Positions 7,847-16,083 of a stretch of DNA of 29,271 bases are shown one piece after another. Location of the stretch: positions 1 to 29,271 of the forward strand of contig DATGKK010000076.1 of NCBI GenBank assembly GCA_035294725.1, given 5' to 3'. The translations under genes and the position numbers were made by a program. Within the stretch, counting starts at the first letter, position 1; each line of letters starts with the position of its first letter. Under the pieces are notes generated by a model that was not told where the DNA came from, searched no databases, and worked only from the letters and a program-made list of their open reading frames with translations. This DNA comes from DATGKK01 sp035294725 (lineage in GTDB: Bacteria > Actinomycetota > Acidimicrobiia > Acidimicrobiales > Bog-793).

Positions 7847-9522
7847 CGCCGTTCGACGCTAACGATCCCGTCGGGCCGTGAGCTCACCTGGCGCATCTTC
7901 GCAAGGGCTGGCGGCAGCCCGCCGTAGACGACGAGAACGTGGCGGGACGGCATGCGGCGGATCCAGCCGGCGGGAGCGACCGGCACTCGCCAACGGCTCT
8001 CGGTCTCGCTCCAGGAGCCCTCACCGCCACGGCTCGTGGAGAGCTGGGGCGCCTCCACGTCGCCGATGAGAGAGCTCACGAGCTCGAGCGTGCGCGGGTC
8101 GGCGACCCCAGGGCAGATCGCCTTCGCGCGGTGGTTGTTCACGATCGTCGCCCAGCGCTCGTCGTAGCGTGCCTCGATCTGGGCGAGGTCCTGCCAGACG
8201 GTCACGAGCGAGATGCCGTGACCCGCCGCGGTCGACAGGACCTGGTCAAGGTCGTCGAGCGGAGCGACGTTGGCCGCCTCGTCGAGGACGACGAGGAGCG
8301 GGGGGTCGAGCGGCCGCCCGTTGCGAGCCGCGGAGGCGAAGGCGGCGTCGAGGACCGAGCGCACGAGCGCCACGAACACCGGCGCGAGTCGATCCTGGTC
8401 GCGGGCCGGCGCGCAGCAGTACAGCGTGCGGACGCCGCCTGGCGCGCCACCCTCGCCAGCAAGCAACCAGTCCGGCGTCACCCGGCGAGCTCCGTGCTCG
8501 GAGGCCAGCACGGCGGGATCGGCATACGCATCGAGCACGCTGCGGGCCGTCGAGTAGACCGAGGAGCGTTGCCGCTCCTCGAGGGAGAAACACGACATGG
8601 CCACGCGAGCCGCTTCCCTCTCCCCGGCGACGTCGAGCACCAAGAGCGGCTCGTTGGCGGTCTCCTCGTCGAGCCATCGCAGAACGTCCCCCATCGAGCC
8701 GCTCGCTAGAGCGGCCGCCCGCAGCAGGGGTGCGAGCAGCCGCTCGGCGGCGCCGTACCAAAAGGCGGCGTCCTCGATCCCTGCCGGGGAGCGCCCGACC
8801 GAGCAGAGCGAGTGGGCCACCCGGCGCGCCCCTCCCCACGAGGTGGCCTCGGCCAGCGGCGACCAGGCACAGCTGCGGTCGCCGGTCACCCCCGTAGGGT
8901 CGAACACGGCGATCTCTCCGCTCGACGCTCGCTGTCCCCTGGTCGCGTGGAGCAGGTCCGTCTTCACGCTCGTTGCCAGCACCGGTCCGTCCCACTCGAG
9001 GATGGCGGGCACCGCGAGCGCCGTCGTCTTGCCCGACTGGCTCGGTCCGACGACGAGGACCGACTGCCGTGGCTCGGCGGCGAGGAGCGAGCCCCGCGGA
9101 CCGGCGGCGCCGAGCACGATACGGTCGCCCGTCGGGGCACGGCACCGCAGCGAGGCAAGCTCGCGGCGGGTCGCCCACCCCTGGCCCGCGGGACCGTCCC
9201 CGCTGGCCCCCCGCACCCGCGAGACCTGTTGCCGGCGGCGGGCGGCGGCACCGAGGACCACTGCGAGGAGGACGAGCGCCGGCAGCGCGACTGCGAGCCC
9301 AGGGAACCATGTCGACCTGGTCCACTGCCGCCATGGCGACCGGGCGAGCCAGGTGCCCAAGCGGGTGCGGCGAGCAGCCGCCGCGACGGCGACGGCGATG
9401 ACGGCACCGCCGACGGCCAGGTCGGGCCCGAGACCGGCACCCCACGCTCCGGGGCGCGGAGCACGGCGCGCCTCGGCGCGCCCACCGGGGCGGGAGCGCG
9501 AGCCTCGGCGTCCGCGAGTCAC
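7843..9522 (-). CDS. VirD4/TraG-type coupling ATPase of a type IV secretion/conjugation system
   Basis: A 559-aa membrane-anchored hexameric-type ATPase that in this family brings DNA or protein substrates to a type IV secretion channel. Two N-terminal hydrophobic segments (about 33-51 and 73-93) are followed by the motor: Walker A GPSQSGKT (159-166), SVKTDL (185-190), Walker B LLVVLDEAANV (409-419), WQDLAQIEARY (443-453), and the VNNHRAKAICPGVADPRT stretch (461-478) typical of VirD4/TraG. The GTG at 9522 overlaps the upstream stop as GTGA; an apparent 53-residue extension further upstream would lie inside the neighbouring gene in another frame and is rejected. Operon position directly after a VirB4-type ATPase supports the call. 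No relaxase gene accompanies it. Confidence 0.88.
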   Translation of the reverse strand: MTRGRRGSRSRPGGRAEARRAPRPGAWGAGLGPDLAVGGAVIAVAVAAAARRTRLGTWLARSPWRQWTRSTWFPGLAVALPALVLLAVVLGAAARRRQQVSRVRGASGDGPAGQGWATRRELASLRCRAPTGDRIVLGAAGPRGSLLAAEPRQSVLVVGPSQSGKTTALAVPAILEWDGPVLATSVKTDLLHATRGQRASSGEIAVFDPTGVTGDRSCAWSPLAEATSWGGARRVAHSLCSVGRSPAGIEDAAFWYGAAERLLAPLLRAAALASGSMGDVLRWLDEETANEPLLVLDVAGEREAARVAMSCFSLEERQRSSVYSTARSVLDAYADPAVLASEHGARRVTPDWLLAGEGGAPGGVRTLYCCAPARDQDRLAPVFVALVRSVLDAAFASAARNGRPLDPPLLVVLDEAANVAPLDDLDQVLSTAAGHGISLVTVWQDLAQIEARYDERWATIVNNHRAKAICPGVADPRTLELVSSLIGDVEAPQLSTSRGGEGSWSETESRWRVPVAPAGWIRRMPSRHVLVVYGGLPPALAKMRQVSSRPDGIVSVERR

Positions 9523-10781
9523 CGGGCCTCCCGTGCTCCGAGCAAGTGCCGATCGGTGTCGACGAGCTCTCGCTCGGTGGAGCTGAGCAGGTGCTCCACG
9601 AGAAAGCGCCGCTCCCCCACCCTCCACAGCGCAACACCACGACCGAGCCTGGGGAGGTACTCGATCTCTTTCACCGAGCACCCAAGGAGGGCCGAGAGTG
9701 CCGGCAACTCCGAGGCGGGTTGGGCGTAGCAGATGACCGTCTCCGAATCGGCGAGAAGGCCCTCCGCGAGGCGAGCCTCCTCACTTCCGGTCTCGCCCAC
9801 GCTTGCGAGATCGGACGCACGGTGGCAGACGGCGACATTGGCGAGGCCGCGGGCGCGAGCAAGCTTCCACGACGACCGGAGGTACCGGGCGACGGCGAGC
9901 TCCGACAGCACTGCCCAGGCTTCGTCGACCACGAAGATGGTCCGCTCGTCGCCGGCCCCGGTCATCGCCTGGAGCCAGGCCGCCGCGCACACCATGAGGG
10001 CTGGCAAGGCCTCGGAGTGGTACACCTCGGAGAGGTCGACGACAAGGACGTCGGGTCGCAACAGCGCACGCGGGCTCGTCGTGCCATCGAACATCCCGGC
10101 GAGATCTCCGAGCACGAGGCGACGCAGCTCCAGCCCGACCGACCTTCCGTCGGCGACGAGCGTTTCCCGGCTGGTTCCGGCTGCCCGTGCCGACTCTGCC
10201 GACGGCGCCAGCACCGAGGCGACGACGTCACCGAGCGTCGGCGTCCGGCCCGTCGAGACGCATGCGTCGAGGGCAAGCTCGAGCGCGAGGCGTTCGGTCG
10301 AAAGGAGCCGACGGTGCAGGGTCGCCTCGGCCAGGGCACCGAGAAGGGCAAGGCGCTGGAGCCGGAGCTCGGCGGTCTGCCTGGTCGAAGGAGCTTTCAC
10401 CGCGCCACCGAGCGCCTGGAGAGGGTTCACGCGTGTCCCGCCACGCGAGGACAGGCGGATCGGCTCGGTCCCGAGCGCTGTGGCAAGGGCCGTGTACTCC
10501 CCCTTCGGGTCGAGGACCGCCACCCGGCGCCCGAAAGCGGCGTGCCGGTAGAGATAGGTCTTCACGAGCGAGCTCTTGCCCCGCCCGATCTGGCCGAGGA
10601 CCGTGATGTTCGGATTCGTCAGAGCACCGCTCGCGTAGAGATCGAATGGATCATGCGCGAAGCGGCCTCCGGCGAGATCTCGCCCGACGAGGACCCGCCC
10701 CACGGGGAGCGGAAGGGAGGCAGCAAAGGGGTAGGCGACGGCGAGCTGCGCCGTCGTCGCCTCGTGAGCCGGGAGATGCAA
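9519..10781 (-). CDS. VirB4-type ATPase, C-terminal motor domain only
   Basis: A 420-aa ATPase matching the motor half of VirB4/TraC proteins, which energise type IV secretion from the inner membrane. Walker A is GQIGRGKS (63-70), followed by VAVLDPKGEY (88-97), NPL (119-121), Walker B TIFVVDEAW (281-289) and the sensor-like WKLARARGLANVAVCHRASDL region (305-325). Full VirB4 proteins are about 800 residues; the N-terminal half is missing here and seems to be carried by the upstream gene, so VirB4 is split. The start is TTG at 10781, the first possible one after an in-frame stop, 3 bases after the upstream gene, with GGGGGTG as a plausible ribosome site. The 3' end overlaps the VirD4-like start by 4 bases. 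Confidence 0.85.
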   Translation of the reverse strand: MHLPAHEATTAQLAVAYPFAASLPLPVGRVLVGRDLAGGRFAHDPFDLYASGALTNPNITVLGQIGRGKSSLVKTYLYRHAAFGRRVAVLDPKGEYTALATALGTEPIRLSSRGGTRVNPLQALGGAVKAPSTRQTAELRLQRLALLGALAEATLHRRLLSTERLALELALDACVSTGRTPTLGDVVASVLAPSAESARAAGTSRETLVADGRSVGLELRRLVLGDLAGMFDGTTSPRALLRPDVLVVDLSEVYHSEALPALMVCAAAWLQAMTGAGDERTIFVVDEAWAVLSELAVARYLRSSWKLARARGLANVAVCHRASDLASVGETGSEEARLAEGLLADSETVICYAQPASELPALSALLGCSVKEIEYLPRLGRGVALWRVGERRFLVEHLLSSTERELVDTDRHLLGAREAR

Positions 10782-10784
10782 CGG

Positions 10785-12296
10785 TCAGCACCCCCGGCCA
10801 GTCGGGAGCGTGCAGCACCATGCGTCCTGCTGGGCGCCGTAGAGGCGGCGCAACTCGAGCTGAGCGAGCGCCGCAGACTGCTCGACCGCACGGCAGGCGG
10901 CCTCGAGCTCTGCCTCGCCGCGGGCCGTCACGCCGACGTAACCCGAGAACAGGTAGGCGGCGTGACCCTCGGCCAGCTCGGCTTCCCGCTGGAGCCGGGC
11001 CTCCTGCTCGGCCCTCGCTCGCGCCGTGAGCGCGAAGCCATGGCGGTTCCGCAGCTCGGCGTCCGCCGCCCCGGCCGTCCGCTCCCGTTCCGCCCGCCGG
11101 ACGGCGCGCAAGGGGGGCAGCGGAGCCATCGTCATCGCCACCGTGCGACGTTCGGCTCCCCCGACGAGGAGGGGGAGCAGCACGCCCGGACCCACCTCGC
11201 CCCGGGGCCACTCCGCGATCCAGTAGGTGGCCTGGAAGGTCCCGCCGGTGCGCAGCAGCCTCCAGCGAGCCTCGACCCCCTCCTGTGGTGGCCACGCTCC
11301 TTCGGCCCTACCTTCCTCGGCGGGGTCGACCGCGTACGCCCGGCGCAGCATCGCGGCGAGCTCCTCGACCTCTAGCGGCTCGCCAGTCACGAGACCTGCG
11401 CCGTTCAGGCGTTCGGCGAGCGACCCGAGCAGGGAGGAGAGCCGCCGAGCCACCTCGCTGCTGGCGCCCGTCGAGGTCCCCTGGCGGGGGCGGAGGCCTC
11501 CGAGGCCACGATCCTCCTCCGTCGTGACGACGACGAACACCTCGCGGCTCCACAGCTGTGGTGCCACCTCGGTCACGAGGCACCGGTACGAGTCGGCGGC
11601 CGGCGTGCGGTCGCTCGGCCGATCAGCGGAGCCGCCTCCGGATGGGAAGGTGCGGGCGATCCACTGGAGCCGCTTCATCACCCGACCTTCGGCGGCCATG
11701 GCGGCGAGGACGCCCGACCATGCTGCGACGGCACCGGCGCGCCCGTGGTCGTCGAGGAGGGCAAACCCTGAGCTGCCGACCGGCAGCACGGCCGAGTACG
11801 TACGCCATGCGGCATCCGCGAGCACGCCGAAGTCACGACCGAACGCGCTCGGGCCGACCCCGGAGAGGCCGGAGGCCGGCCCGAGGGTGAGGAGCCCGAG
11901 CTCACCTTTGCGCTGCGCACGGCGAGCTGTGCGACCAGCACCCCTGCCGGAATGACCTGAGCCACTGCGCCGAGCGTGGGCGCCAGAGATCGGTGGGAGA
12001 CGGACGGTTGCACGACCCCGGTGATGAACCCTTGATGACAGGGCATAGCGCACCACCGTCGGCAACCACGACTCAAGCGGACGGCCGGCGACCGGCCAGG
12101 TCGCGACCGCCACACCCGCGGCAGCGACGAGAAGGGCGAGCAGCGCACCCCCGAAGCCCTGCTCTGCCCGGAGCGCTCCGAGCGCGAGCAGAGCGCTGAC
12201 GGCGACCGCCACGATCTGGCCTCCGCGCCATCCCGCGATGAGGCCGCGCGTCGAGCGGGGGCCGAGCCGGTATCTGGGCGCCTCCTGTGCCGTCAT
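10785..12296 (-). CDS. PrgI/VirB3-like membrane protein fused to a VirB4 N-terminus-like domain (SCO6880-like)
   Basis: A 503-aa protein. Two adjacent hydrophobic helices near the N-terminus (about 27-43 and 49-67) followed by GRPLESWLPTVVRY (71-84) resemble PrgI/VirB3-type proteins and the actinobacterial family typified by S. coelicolor SCO6880. The remaining 400 residues are soluble and contain no Walker motif; by position and length they correspond to the N-terminal half of VirB4. Arg/Ala-rich predicted helices occur around 410-470. The ATG at 12296 overlaps the stop of the VirB6-like gene as ATGA. The family name is from memory of the WLP/RYAL motif and operon order, so the domain split is an inference; the membrane topology and operon membership are seen directly. 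Confidence 0.75.
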   Translation of the reverse strand: MTAQEAPRYRLGPRSTRGLIAGWRGGQIVAVAVSALLALGALRAEQGFGGALLALLVAAAGVAVATWPVAGRPLESWLPTVVRYALSSRVHHRGRATVRLPPISGAHARRSGSGHSGRGAGRTARRAQRKGELGLLTLGPASGLSGVGPSAFGRDFGVLADAAWRTYSAVLPVGSSGFALLDDHGRAGAVAAWSGVLAAMAAEGRVMKRLQWIARTFPSGGGSADRPSDRTPAADSYRCLVTEVAPQLWSREVFVVVTTEEDRGLGGLRPRQGTSTGASSEVARRLSSLLGSLAERLNGAGLVTGEPLEVEELAAMLRRAYAVDPAEEGRAEGAWPPQEGVEARWRLLRTGGTFQATYWIAEWPRGEVGPGVLLPLLVGGAERRTVAMTMAPLPPLRAVRRAERERTAGAADAELRNRHGFALTARARAEQEARLQREAELAEGHAAYLFSGYVGVTARGEAELEAACRAVEQSAALAQLELRRLYGAQQDAWCCTLPTGRGC

Positions 12297-13492
12297 GGCC
12301 CCACTTCGGCCGGAGCTGGCCGCCGCAGCGGGAGTGACGTGCCAGCCGGAGGCGGGCTGGTGCCAAGCGGGTTCGCTCCCGGGGCCGTACCGCGAGGGTC
12401 CGCAGCTGCCGGAGCCGCCGCAGGCGGGGGCGGCATCGGGTGCGGCGACGAGGGTGGCCGCTCCGGCAGCCCACCGCCCTGTGGGCCGGAGCCGCCGCGC
12501 GGCCCTGGAGGTGCCCCGCCGGGTGCCCCCTCCTGACCGGGGGGTCGCCCGCCGCCGCCTCCGCCCGATCCCGCGCCCGTGATCCAGGCGAACGAGGAGC
12601 TCGCCGTCGTGCTCACCGAGTGGACCGTGCGCCGACCGAGGCCATCCAGGTGCGCGACGGCGCCCGCCTCGACCATGGGCAGCAGCCGGGCGAGAGCAAA
12701 GGGGGCGATCGCGGAGAGCGCGAACAGGACCAGGCCCTCCACGAGGGCGGAGACTCCACCTCGCGGGTCGGTCACCATCCCGACCGCCAGCGCGAGCACC
12801 GCGACGATCACGAGCTTGGAGAGCACGAGTGCCGCCAGCGTCTCGCCGAGGCGGCGGGGCCAATGGGCAGTCGCAGGGAGAGCCGAGCCGGCAAGGGCGA
12901 GGGGGAGAAAGAGCGTGGCGACGGCAACGGCACCCGAGCGAACCGCAAGCTCGATCCACACTGCGAAAGCGAACAGGCCGGTCAGCACAAGGCAGAGGAA
13001 GTTGAGCGAGAGCGTGGCCGGGCTCGAGGCGCCGAGGTAGGAGTGCATCCGGGAGAACATGCCCTCGAGCTGTCCGCGTGCCCCGTGCATCAGCGCTCCA
13101 CAAGCCTGGTCCGTGGCGCTCACACCCATGGCGACGATCCCAACCGCGGCGCCGGTGAGGAGCAACGAGAGGGGAACCCGGATGAACGCCGTGCGGAGCA
13201 GCGACGAGGGGTCCTGCCGGGCAACTGCTTGGATGGCGGCCGCAGCGAGCAGCGGGACCATGACGGCGGTGGCGATGACCGACATCGTCGAGAGCTCGGA
13301 GGTGAAGCCAGATCCGGACAGGACGGGCTCGGTCGATCGGTCGACGGCGGTCCACACGCTGCGGACCGTGGCGGCGTCCATGTGAGCGACGAAGCGCACG
13401 GCGGTGGCGAACCAGAGCCGCACGGCATCGCGGGCGACGTCGTGCAACAGTCGCCCGAGGCCGAGCACGGCAAGGCAGGCCTGGCCGGTCAC
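12293..13492 (-). CDS. VirB6/TrbL-like polytopic membrane protein with Pro/Gly-rich tail
   Basis: A 399-aa integral membrane protein with about six hydrophobic segments (roughly 70-91, 104-122, 164-183, 186-204, 220-241, 247-270), followed by a long disordered Gly/Pro/Ala-rich C-terminus (about 306-385) with a run of Gly. Size, topology, and its place between a small two-helix protein and the VirB3/VirB4-like genes fit the VirB6/TrbL channel component of type IV secretion systems. The sequence itself carries no diagnostic motif that I can name, so the call rests on topology and context. The GTG at 13492 overlaps the preceding stop as GTGA; the apparent extension upstream is a shadow of the neighbouring gene. 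Confidence 0.7.
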   Translation of the reverse strand: MTGQACLAVLGLGRLLHDVARDAVRLWFATAVRFVAHMDAATVRSVWTAVDRSTEPVLSGSGFTSELSTMSVIATAVMVPLLAAAAIQAVARQDPSSLLRTAFIRVPLSLLLTGAAVGIVAMGVSATDQACGALMHGARGQLEGMFSRMHSYLGASSPATLSLNFLCLVLTGLFAFAVWIELAVRSGAVAVATLFLPLALAGSALPATAHWPRRLGETLAALVLSKLVIVAVLALAVGMVTDPRGGVSALVEGLVLFALSAIAPFALARLLPMVEAGAVAHLDGLGRRTVHSVSTTASSSFAWITGAGSGGGGGGRPPGQEGAPGGAPPGPRGGSGPQGGGLPERPPSSPHPMPPPPAAAPAAADPRGTAPGANPLGTSPPPAGTSLPLRRPAPAEVGP

Positions 13493-13809
13493 TTCATCGC
13501 CTGCCCGGCGCCGAACAGGAAGCTGATCAGTTCTGGGGCCGCTCCGATCACAAGGGCGGCGAGAGCCGAGACGACCACGGCACGGCGGCCGGAGGTCGAG
13601 TACTGGTAGTTGTTCGTGTGGCTCCCGAGCGCCCAGGCAGCAGCCCCGAGGACGAGCCCGACGAGCGACGCGATGAGCGCCCACCAACCGATCCCGCTAG
13701 CGAGCTGCTCGATCTCGCTGCCGCCCGGCAGCTTCGAGCTGCTCGGGTTCAGCGAGACGATGCCCGCGAGGATGCGGGCGTGAAGTAGCAGGTACGGGTT
13801 CCCGGTCAC
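13489..13809 (-). CDS. Small two-helix membrane protein, pilin/VirB2-like by position
   Basis: A 106-aa protein with two hydrophobic helices (about 41-61 and 76-97) separated by a short polar loop SHTNNYQYSTSGRR (63-76). It is the first gene of the T4SS-like operon. Small two-helix proteins in this position are commonly VirB2/TrbC-type pilin precursors or members of actinobacterial DUF families found in conjugation loci (DUF6112 is a possibility), but no signal-peptidase site is convincing. The GTG at 13809 is supported by GGAGG 6 bases upstream; the longer reading to 13917 would run into the senX3 promoter region. The stop overlaps the VirB6-like start. Confidence 0.65.
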   Translation of the reverse strand: MTGNPYLLLHARILAGIVSLNPSSSKLPGGSEIEQLASGIGWWALIASLVGLVLGAAAWALGSHTNNYQYSTSGRRAVVVSALAALVIGAAPELISFLFGAGQAMK

Positions 13810-13931
13810 AGTCGACCTCCGTGAGCACGCCGGAATCCCGGCACATTCGAGACGGTGGGTCGAGAGAACGACCGAGAGGAGAGGGCATGGTACACCTGCG
13901 CCCGCCGGGCCGGACATGACAGGCTGTCGTC

Positions 13932-15182
13932 GTGAGCAACGTCGTGCACGTCACGGTGCTCGACATCGTCGTGGTGGTCGCCGTGGTGGTGGCCCTGCTG
14001 GCGCTCGCCGCATGGCTCGTTCCCCGTCGAGCACGAGAGGCCCTGCGTCAGCGGCTCGGCGCGGCCGCCGCCCAGCTCGGCTCGGAGAAGGCGCACGACG
14101 CCCGTAGCCTCGAAGAGGCTCTCTCCGAGCTCGAGCGTGCCACGAACGCAGCCGCGAGCGCGGTCGCCGAGTCGACCTCGGAGGCCGCCCGGCTCCGGCG
14201 GGCGCTCGATGCCCTCCGGCTTGCCGTCGTCATCACGGACGAGTCCGGCGAGACCGTCTTCTCGAACCAGCGCGCCACTGCGCTCATGAGCGGACGTCAT
14301 GGAGACGCCATCGCCGCCCAGGCGGTCGAGGAGCTGCTCGAGTCGACCGAGCCGGGTGGAACCGAAGAGCGAACGATCGAGCTCTACGGGCCACCTCGGC
14401 GCACCCTGGTTGTCCGGACCGAGAGCATCGACGACGGTACGCGTGTCATCGGGACCATCGCCGTCATCGAGGACGTCTCCGAGCACCGGCGCCTGGAAGA
14501 GGTGCGCCGTGACTTCGTGGCGAACGTCTCCCACGAGCTGAAGACCCCGATGGGTGCCCTCGGGCTGCTCGCGGAGACGCTGCTCGGCGAGACCGAGCCC
14601 GAGGTCGCGCGCCGCCTCGCACAGCGCATCCACCACGAAGCGTTCAGGATCAGCCGGGTCATCGACGACCTCATCGACCTCTCTCGCCTCGAGAACGAGT
14701 CCTCCCCACCCCGCGAGCCGGTCCCGGTGAACCTCGTCCTCGCCGAGGCGGCTGAGCGCGTCCGGGCTGCTGCCGAGCAGCGCGCCGTCGACCTCCTCGT
14801 CGAGGAGCCTCCCCCGGAGCTGACCGTGCTCGGCGACCGCCGCCAGCTCACCTCCGCGATCTACAACCTGCTCGAGAACGCCGTGAAGTTCTCCTACGAG
14901 AACGGGAAAGTGCACGCGAGCGCCGAACGTGAGGGCGACGAGGCGGTCATCCGGATCTCAGACGCGGGCATTGGGATCCCCTCTCGGGACCTCGAGAGGA
15001 TCTTCGAGCGCTTCTACCGGGTCGACCCCGGAAGAGGTCGTGCGACCGGCGGGACCGGGCTCGGGCTCGCTATCGTCCGGCACGTGGCCGCCAACCACCA
15101 GGGCAGTGTGCAGGTCGAGTCCCGTGAAGGCGAGGGGTCGACGTTCATCCTGAGGCTGCCCACGCAGCCGAAGAGCCGGTGA
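13932..15182 (+). CDS. senX3: Phosphate-responsive sensor histidine kinase, SenX3/PhoR type
   Basis: A 416-aa membrane sensor kinase. One N-terminal transmembrane helix (about 8-30) is followed by a coiled linker (35-92), a PAS-like domain (about 93-182), the HisKA domain with phosphorylated H201 in FVANVSHELKTPMGAL (195-210), and the HATPase domain with an N box (YNLLENAVKFS), G1 (DAGIGIP), F box (IFERFYR) and G2 (TGGTGLGLAIV). The lack of a large extracellular domain fits SenX3/PhoR kinases, which read phosphate status through the Pst-PhoU complex rather than by direct periplasmic sensing. The GTG at 13932 is chosen as the first start; its Shine-Dalgarno is weak. The next gene starts inside its stop (GTGA). 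Confidence 0.88.
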   Translation: MSNVVHVTVLDIVVVVAVVVALLALAAWLVPRRAREALRQRLGAAAAQLGSEKAHDARSLEEALSELERATNAAASAVAESTSEAARLRRALDALRLAVVITDESGETVFSNQRATALMSGRHGDAIAAQAVEELLESTEPGGTEERTIELYGPPRRTLVVRTESIDDGTRVIGTIAVIEDVSEHRRLEEVRRDFVANVSHELKTPMGALGLLAETLLGETEPEVARRLAQRIHHEAFRISRVIDDLIDLSRLENESSPPREPVPVNLVLAEAAERVRAAAEQRAVDLLVEEPPPELTVLGDRRQLTSAIYNLLENAVKFSYENGKVHASAEREGDEAVIRISDAGIGIPSRDLERIFERFYRVDPGRGRATGGTGLGLAIVRHVAANHQGSVQVESREGEGSTFILRLPTQPKSR

Positions 15183-16063
15183 AGCAGACCGCCGCGGCGC
15201 CAGTCCGCGTCCTCGTCGTCGAGGACGCGGAGTCCTTCGTGGAAGCCCTGGTCGTGAGCCTGGAGCGGGAGGGATTCCAGGCGTCGGTCGCCCGTGACGG
15301 CATCGAGGCGCTCGAGCGCTTCGAGCAGGACGACCCCGACCTCATCCTCCTCGACGTGATGCTGCCGAGGATGTCCGGCATCGATGTCTGCCGCGCCATC
15401 AGAGCCCGGTCGAACGTGCCGATCATCATGGTGACGGCGAAGACGACCGAGCTCGACACCGTGGTCGGGCTCGAGGTTGGAGCAGACGACTACGTCGCCA
15501 AGCCGTACCGCTTTCGCGAGCTCGTATCCCGGATGCGAGCCGTCCTTCGCCGACGGAGCCTCGAGGAGAGCACCGGGAGAGTACCCGGCGCCCCGCGAGA
15601 GGTGGGAGGAACGCCGGACCGGGCGGGCGCTGGTGGCTCTGCCGGACGTGGGAGGACCGGCGGGGCACGACCGGAGGCCGCACCGGCCGACGCCACCCCT
15701 GCCCGGGGAGCTGCGGCGGAGCTCGACCGCCTACGCGAGCTCACGGCCGAGCCCGAGGTTCTGACCGCAGGGGAGGTCACTCTCGACGTCGGCCGTCACG
15801 AGTGCATCGTGCGCGGCACCGAGGTTCGGCTCCCGTTGAAGGAGTTCGAGATCCTCGAGATCCTTCTCGCCAACGCGGGACGTGTCGTGACGAGGGATTC
15901 GCTGATCGACCGCGTCTGGGGCCTCGACTACGTCGGCGACACGAAGACTCTCGACGTCCACATCAAGCGCCTTCGCTCGCGCATCGAGGTCGACCCCGCG
16001 AACCCGGCCCTGATCACCACGATCAGGGGAGTCGGGTACCGCTTCGAGGCACCTCGACGCTGA
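15179..16063 (+). CDS. regX3: OmpR-type response regulator, RegX3/PhoP-like, with long linker
   Basis: DNA-binding partner of the preceding kinase and the likely protein for the pstB PHO box. The receiver domain (about 8-125) has the acidic pair E15-D16, phosphoacceptor D59 in LLDVMLPRMSG, T86 and K108. The winged-helix domain (about 196-290) has KEFEILEILL (221-230), RVWGLDYVGDTKTLDVHIKR (245-264, recognition helix) and RGVGYRFE (283-290). At 294 aa it is about 65 residues longer than usual; the excess is a Gly/Ala/Pro/Arg-rich linker (126-195) between the domains. The GTG at 15179 overlaps the kinase stop by 4 bases, so the two are co-translated. Confidence 0.88.
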   Translation: MKQTAAAPVRVLVVEDAESFVEALVVSLEREGFQASVARDGIEALERFEQDDPDLILLDVMLPRMSGIDVCRAIRARSNVPIIMVTAKTTELDTVVGLEVGADDYVAKPYRFRELVSRMRAVLRRRSLEESTGRVPGAPREVGGTPDRAGAGGSAGRGRTGGARPEAAPADATPARGAAAELDRLRELTAEPEVLTAGEVTLDVGRHECIVRGTEVRLPLKEFEILEILLANAGRVVTRDSLIDRVWGLDYVGDTKTLDVHIKRLRSRIEVDPANPALITTIRGVGYRFEAPRR

Positions 16064-16083
16064 TCCGGAGCCGCTCGCCCCGC

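Noticed and set aside
9546..11375. 609-codon plus-strand open frame
   Set aside because: Antisense to the VirB4-type ATPase and the PrgI-like gene, both with clear motifs or topology; composition is typical shadow coding.
12440..13609. 389-codon plus-strand open frame
   Set aside because: Antisense to the VirB6-like gene; extremely charged, repeat-like sequence without fold signal.
7202..13809. A complete integrative conjugative element
   Set aside because: Integrase, excisionase, relaxase, replication gene and flanking direct repeats are all missing from the window.
13806..14915. 369-codon minus-strand open frame opposite the kinase
   Set aside because: Shadow of the histidine kinase, whose motifs are complete.
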